Below are positions 59,927-64,000 of a stretch of DNA of 64,000 bases, in pieces. The notes under the pieces were generated by a model that saw only the letters and a list, made by a program, of their open reading frames with translations, ran no database searches and had not been told where the DNA came from. The translations under genes were made by a program, and so were the position numbers. This DNA is from Absidia repens (taxonomy: Eukaryota; Mucoromycota; Mucoromycetes; Mucorales; Cunninghamellaceae). Within the stretch, counting starts at the first letter, position 1. Each line of letters starts with the position of its first letter. Location of the stretch: contig MCGE01000007.1 in NCBI GenBank assembly GCA_002105175.1, forward strand, positions 1,488,001 through 1,552,000, read 5' to 3'.

Positions 59927-60072
59927 GAATAAAAGATATCCTTTGACTCCCTTCTCTGATACTAATGTTTACCAATGATGCATGAAATCTTGATGATGAT
60001 GAATAAAAGATATTATTTGACTCCCTTGTATACAATTGTTTATCAATGATGCATAAAATGCTGGTGATGATG
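59927..60072 (+). repeat. Tandem duplication of a 74-bp 3' flank segment carrying AATAAA
   Basis: GAATAAAAGATAT starts at 59927 and again at 60001; both are followed by TTTGACTCCCTT and CAATGATGCAT(g/a)AAAT-type sequence. The kinase 3' end therefore has two copies of a poly(A)-signal-bearing block, about 130 bp after the stop. Confidence 0.85.
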
Positions 60073-60169
60073 ACGATGTTGCTTTTTTTTTTTGGTAGTC
60101 TCCCTGCCCCCAACTAAAAGATTTTAAAGAATATTTTCAACACCCCCCCCTTCCAGCCGCTGCCCGTTT

Positions 60170-61845
60170 TCAAATATACAGTATCTCCAGTCTTGTGGAG
60201 GTTACGTTGGCGTCGCGACTTGGGGTGATTGATGTAAATAGTAGAGCGGGAATACAGCTACGTTGCATATGAAGTGGGATAGAACTATCAATCAGTCGTC
60301 CAACCTTATTTCTATGATTGAATAAGTAGGGAATGTGGGTTATCTATACCCTAAGTGGTCGATGACTACTAATTTCCATCCCTGGGTCTTTAATGGAGGA
60401 AACGTAGTCATACAGGGTGAATGAGAGAGGAAGCGTTTAATAGGATATTCAAAAAAAAAAATAGCTACAATAACGGCATTGTTTATTATACGATAGGCTA
60501 TAGAATGGTTTTAAAAAAGGCATATTTTATTGAAGCAATATGGGTGGATACGGAAACTGAAGACGAGGGATAGGTCATTGTAACAACTGATTCAATGGAG
60601 GAATATGTTGGAGTAAGAATGAGGGAGACTATTGTGAGATTTGAAGAATGGACAATACAATTTGAAGTGACGATTGTAAAGCGGTAGTAGCTAATATACT
60701 GCACAAGACTGAAGAAAAAGTAAATTGACTTTTTGTCATTGAAGCACGACAGCAGTCAGCACTAATCTAGAAAGGGGTGATGGTAGTAAAAAAGGAATCT
60801 ATTTCATAAGACATGAGAAAGACCATTGAAACATTTTTCATTAAAGAAAACAAAAAGAGACATATTTTATTCAGATGTAGATACAAACTATAGACAAACT
60901 AGCACTATACTACGCTAATGGGGGCTCCAAAAAGCCAACTAATGGTGGTCTAAATCCTAGATCCAAAATGAAAGGGTTTCCCCATGCATCTTGTAATCCC
61001 TGAGCTGAACCCCCTTCTAAACTAGTTCTGATACTATTCTAAGGTCAACATAGCCCCATAGAAGTTTAATGGTGAAGAAAAGTTAAAGGGAAAAAAAAAA
61101 TTAATCAAAAAGAAAGAGAGCCGAAAAAGTAAAAAGGCGGGAGAGACAAAATAAATATTTCACGTGGGCGGGATTTAAAATATTTCTGGGACCTCTCACT
61201 GAACTACAGTTCAAGCCATTTCCCTATGTCGATCAAGAAATATAAAAAAAATGTTATAGAATGCCGCTGCCTTTCTATATATATTATGGTGACTCATATC
61301 ATAATAACAATGTAATTTTGCCTTTCGGTTATTATCGACTTTTTCAGTCCCTGCTGTACAGTAGTATCAGCATTAGATCAGTTTCGTTTTATTGTCATTG
61401 TATATATTTAGGTCTGAATAAAGAATGTCCTGTCCTTTTACACCTCCCTCGACACTCAAACATTTAATTTCTCCTGTCAAATGGATATGGTGTTCCATTA
61501 TACGTAAACTTCTGCACGTAGGGGAAATAAAAAAAGGATTAGGTATGAGTCAATAACGATCAACTGTCGTTCTGAGCACTTTGTCTACTGTAACTAAACT
61601 GCATTGAGGCTTCCTATTATATGTATGGAGAGAGGGATTTCTTGAGTGGTTTTAGAAAATGGCGCTGGTTGACGAGTGGAAAAAAAGAATGATAAGGACG
61701 AATAAAAACACACGCAGTGATGGGCGCGGAAAAATATAATGATTGAAGCGCATTGCAAGACAATTAGTATACCTGCCTCATATCTCCATTTTTGGTAAAC
61801 GTCTCGTTGTTGTATACAACCATTCAACCAAAGATGATCCGCTTC
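60170..61845 (+). repeat. Dispersed repeat family, copy E (about 1.7 kb)
   Basis: It has the same order as copy A: TATACAGTATCTCCAG (about 60175), CATATTTTATTGAAGCAA (60519), ACATATTTTATTCAGATG (60860), AAAGGGTTTCCCCATGCATC (60970), CACGTGGGCGGGATTT (61161), GAATAAAGAATGTCC (61416), then the block with GCACGTAGGGGAAAT (about 61515) and GGTAAACGTCTCGTTGTTG (about 61794). No coding potential is evident. Confidence 0.75.
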
Positions 61846-62349
61846 AATCGCCTAACACTTTTTTCATATAGAAAAGTAAACCCAACCCAACCAATAAACT
61901 TTGTTCCTTTTCACATTTACTATCATTTTACATGATTAAACGTTTTATTTTCAAGTAAAACACCATCCGTAGCTTTTTCCCTAAGACCCAATTTTTTTTC
62001 TCTTCTAGCAGAATCGCACCACATAAAAAACGATTCATCAGGAAATCATTTTTTGCATTGTATTAGTCTAGTCCTACTTTCACTAGCAAAACCCTCATTC
62101 AATCAACTTTGCATTTTTATCCCATCCTTCCAACGCGCTCCCCATCCCCCTCGCCGAAAGAAAGATATACCCTCACTAGGAATCCTGGGCAAAACGCGGG
62201 ACTTTGAGAGAAAAAAAAAATCACAGATACATAAAAAACAAAGACATATAAAACAAACACATATCAAAAGGCAACAATACATTTATAACAAAAAATCATA
62301 TTTATTGAAGAATGCACACAAGATAAAAAAACAATATGGTAAAAATGGT
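61846..62349. other. Spacer between repeat copy E and the uL2 3' end
   Basis: About 500 bp of A/C-rich sequence on the plus strand. No gene recognised. Confidence 0.5.
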
Positions 62350-63251
62350 TTATTCCTTGAGCTTCTTGGTACCACGGAGCAAACCAGTACGACGAGCAGC
62401 AATGAGACCAACCTTTTGACCTATATTCATAAAAAAAAAAGTTAAGCGATGATATACGATAACCCTTCCCCCAAAAAAAAATCTTAAAAAAACTTACCGG
62501 CAGAAGAATCACGGGCCATAGTAGAGGCGTGACCAATGTGTTGATGGTTACCACCACCGTGAGGATGGTCGACGGGGTTCATAGCAACACCACGAGTCTT
62601 GGGCCAAGAGTTACGCTTGACCTTGTATTTGTGGTAAGCACGACCAGCCTTCAACAAGGGCTTGTCAATACGACCACCACCAGCGACGATACCAATGGCA
62701 GCACGGGCAGTAGAGGGGATGATCTTCTTGGCACCGGAGGGGAGACGGAGACGGGTCTTACCATCTTCACCATGACCAATGACAGTAGCGTAGTTACCGG
62801 AGGTACGGGCAAGAGCACCACGATCACCAACCTTTTCTTCAACGTTACAGATAACGGTACCTTCAGGGACGGAGGCCAAGGGCAAAACGTTACCAATGTT
62901 CAAGGTAGCCTTCTTACCACAGTAGACGAATTGACCAGTGTACATACCTTCGGTAGCAATGAAAGTTTCAGTACGGAGCTTGTACCTAAAAAAAGGTGGG
63001 TGAGTTTCACAAAGAGTGATGGATCATAATAGATGCATATCAACTTACTTGTAGGGATCACGGAAGACAACCTTGGCAAGGGGAGCACCACGTCCAGGAT
63101 CGTGGACGATTTCCTTGACGAGACCGCGGATATAACCATGACGTTCAGCGAAATCGAACACACGCAAGTTAGCAGCACCCTTACGACCGACGGTGTGAGC
63201 TTTGAAGATACTTCCGGCACCTTTTCTTTGAGCACGAATGACGCGACCCAT
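62350..63251 (-). CDS. RPL2: Cytosolic large-subunit ribosomal protein uL2 (L8/RPL2; 3 exons, 253 aa)
   Basis: Core 60S protein next to the peptidyl-transferase centre. ATG at 63251; exons 63049-63251, 62498-62985 and 62350-62420 join in phase. Start [20 protein letters not shown]; the conserved core [20 protein letters not shown] and [20 protein letters not shown] is complete, including the functionally important histidine. End [10 protein letters not shown]. Codons are strongly biased to C-ending or T-ending forms, as in highly expressed genes. A telobox-like AACCCTAACCC lies about 103 bp upstream of the ATG. Confidence 0.97.
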
Positions 63252-63353
63252 ATTTAATCAATTCTATAAATACAAAAGTAGAGGAGTTAGTTAATGTTGG
63301 ACTCAAATTCAGTAGATGACATGGATGACCCAATCCATTCCTTCAGCCTTTGT

Positions 63354-63364
63354 AACCCTAACCC
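63354..63364 (-). promoter_or_regulatory. Telobox-like motif upstream of the uL2 gene
   Basis: AACCCTAACCC on the plus strand, about 103-113 bp upstream of the uL2 start codon, in the 440-bp divergent promoter. In several fungi, Tbf1/telobox-type sites sit in ribosomal-protein promoters; use here is inferred from position only. Confidence 0.5.
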
Positions 63365-63440
63365 TTCCAATATCCATCCAACCATCCATCCATCTATCCA
63401 TGCCATTCATCCATCAAATATCATATTCATCCATCTACTG
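63365..63440. repeat. Imperfect (CCAT)n microsatellite
   Basis: Repeated ATCCATCC units (63371-63440) with interruptions, within the divergent promoter between uL2 and the terminal gene. Confidence 0.75.
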
Positions 63441-63691
63441 TATTGATATTCAATCGTTCCGTTGGTCATCCATTCCGCAGTATCATCATTGTATGTAGTA
63501 ACTCACCCTAAAGTTTGTGGTGGGGGAAAAGAGGAGGAAAGAAACTAAAAAAATTATCCAGTCCAGCCGCCTTGTCATTTTTTCCGAGCAGGCTTGAAAA
63601 CAAAAAAAATTATTATTCGCATCCCGCTCAAGCCTCCCCCTCCTAATTTTTTTTTTTTTGAACATTTGAACAATTTCCCTTTACTTCACTT

Positions 63692-64000
63692 ATGCAGCAA
63701 CAAGAAATCCTTTTCCGTAAAACCACATTCAAGCTATTATCTAGAGCCGATGCTTTAAAACAATCATGGAATTCTTATCAGTCTGCCACACTTACTATAT
63801 TGTCATCCTTGATCAATCTCCACCAACAAGTTTCTTCCACCAACAACACTGAAGCCGCCCACCAACTTGAAGAAGCATACGCTGTCCACACACAAAGGCT
63901 CTTATACAAGCAAACACAGCGCTATGAAAAAGCCATGGTGCAGCTAAGGACACGATTAGACCAGTGGAGTACGGTGATTCAAGATTGGCACCAACTGGCG
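63692..64000 (+). CDS. Partial coding region of unknown function, running off the window
   Basis: From the ATG at 63692 the frame is open for 103 codons to the last base. The product is hydrophilic and helical with coiled-coil character: KTTFKLLSRADALKQSWNSY, a Thr/Asn spacer, then QRLLYKQTQRYEKAMVQLR and a W-x6-W pattern near the end. There is no signal peptide or membrane span. It is not recognised with confidence; the W/L pattern vaguely recalls the C1orf109-like ribosome-biogenesis family, but that is a guess. It is divergent from uL2, with a 440-bp shared upstream region. Confidence 0.6.
   Translation, partial: MQQQEILFRKTTFKLLSRADALKQSWNSYQSATLTILSSLINLHQQVSSTNNTEAAHQLEEAYAVHTQRLLYKQTQRYEKAMVQLRTRLDQWSTVIQDWHQLA

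Overview
The window is a piece of an AT-rich fungal nuclear genome. It most likely comes from an early-diverging fungus of the Mucoromycota (Mucorales-like). The clues are many short GT-AG introns (about 50-125 nt, often with pyrimidine-rich 3' ends), a chitin synthase fused to a myosin motor, an F-box/LRR family, complex I biogenesis and MTREC-type RNA factors, and intergenic DNA full of long A/T runs. No species was identified. Gene models were built by hand: GT-AG boundaries were chosen so that reading phase and conserved family sequence agree on both sides.

Layout. 0-2.6 kb: a dispersed repeat copy. 2.6-10.8 kb: two minus-strand nuclear regulators, SIN3 and an RBM26/27-type RNA-binding protein. 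11.4-12.5 kb: an intact F-box/LRR gene. 12.5-15.7 kb: a MITE-like inverted repeat and a second repeat copy. 15.7-16.8 kb: a broken F-box/LRR paralogue. 17.2-20.8 kb: two minus-strand mitochondrial genes (m-AAA protease, cytochrome c oxidase subunit 6). 21.5-23.9 kb: a third repeat copy split by a 5'-truncated LINE. 25.0-39.6 kb, mostly plus strand: TRP4, GDP-mannose pyrophosphorylase, a small secreted Cys peptide, CIA30, tubulin cofactor A and the myosin-chitin synthase. 40.1-42.2 kb: a third, heavily decayed F-box/LRR copy and a fourth repeat copy. 43-54.9 kb: MID1, an SCP2 protein, a short oxysterol-binding protein, a 4E-HP-like cap-binding gene with a frameshift, prefoldin 6, coilin (minus) and a p24 cargo receptor. 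55.9-56.7 kb: a poorly resolved, apparently frameshifted minus-strand gene with a Cys4 ribbon. 57.3-59.8 kb: a KIN1-type kinase with a frameshift. 60.2-61.8 kb: a fifth repeat copy. 62.3-63.3 kb: ribosomal protein uL2. 63.7 kb to the end: an unfinished coding region.

There is no operon-like logic; most genes are housekeeping. Themes do recur: cell wall and glycosylation (GDP-mannose supply, chitin synthase, Mid1 calcium channel), lipid transfer (SCP2 and OSBP genes side by side), mitochondrial biogenesis (m-AAA, COX6, CIA30) and chromatin/RNA control (SIN3, RBM26-like, coilin, 4E-HP). The least ordinary content is the five-copy repeat with periodic poly(A)-signal-like blocks, the coilin gene with an 11-nt microexon, the graded decay of three F-box/LRR paralogues, and three otherwise normal genes carrying single-base frameshifts.
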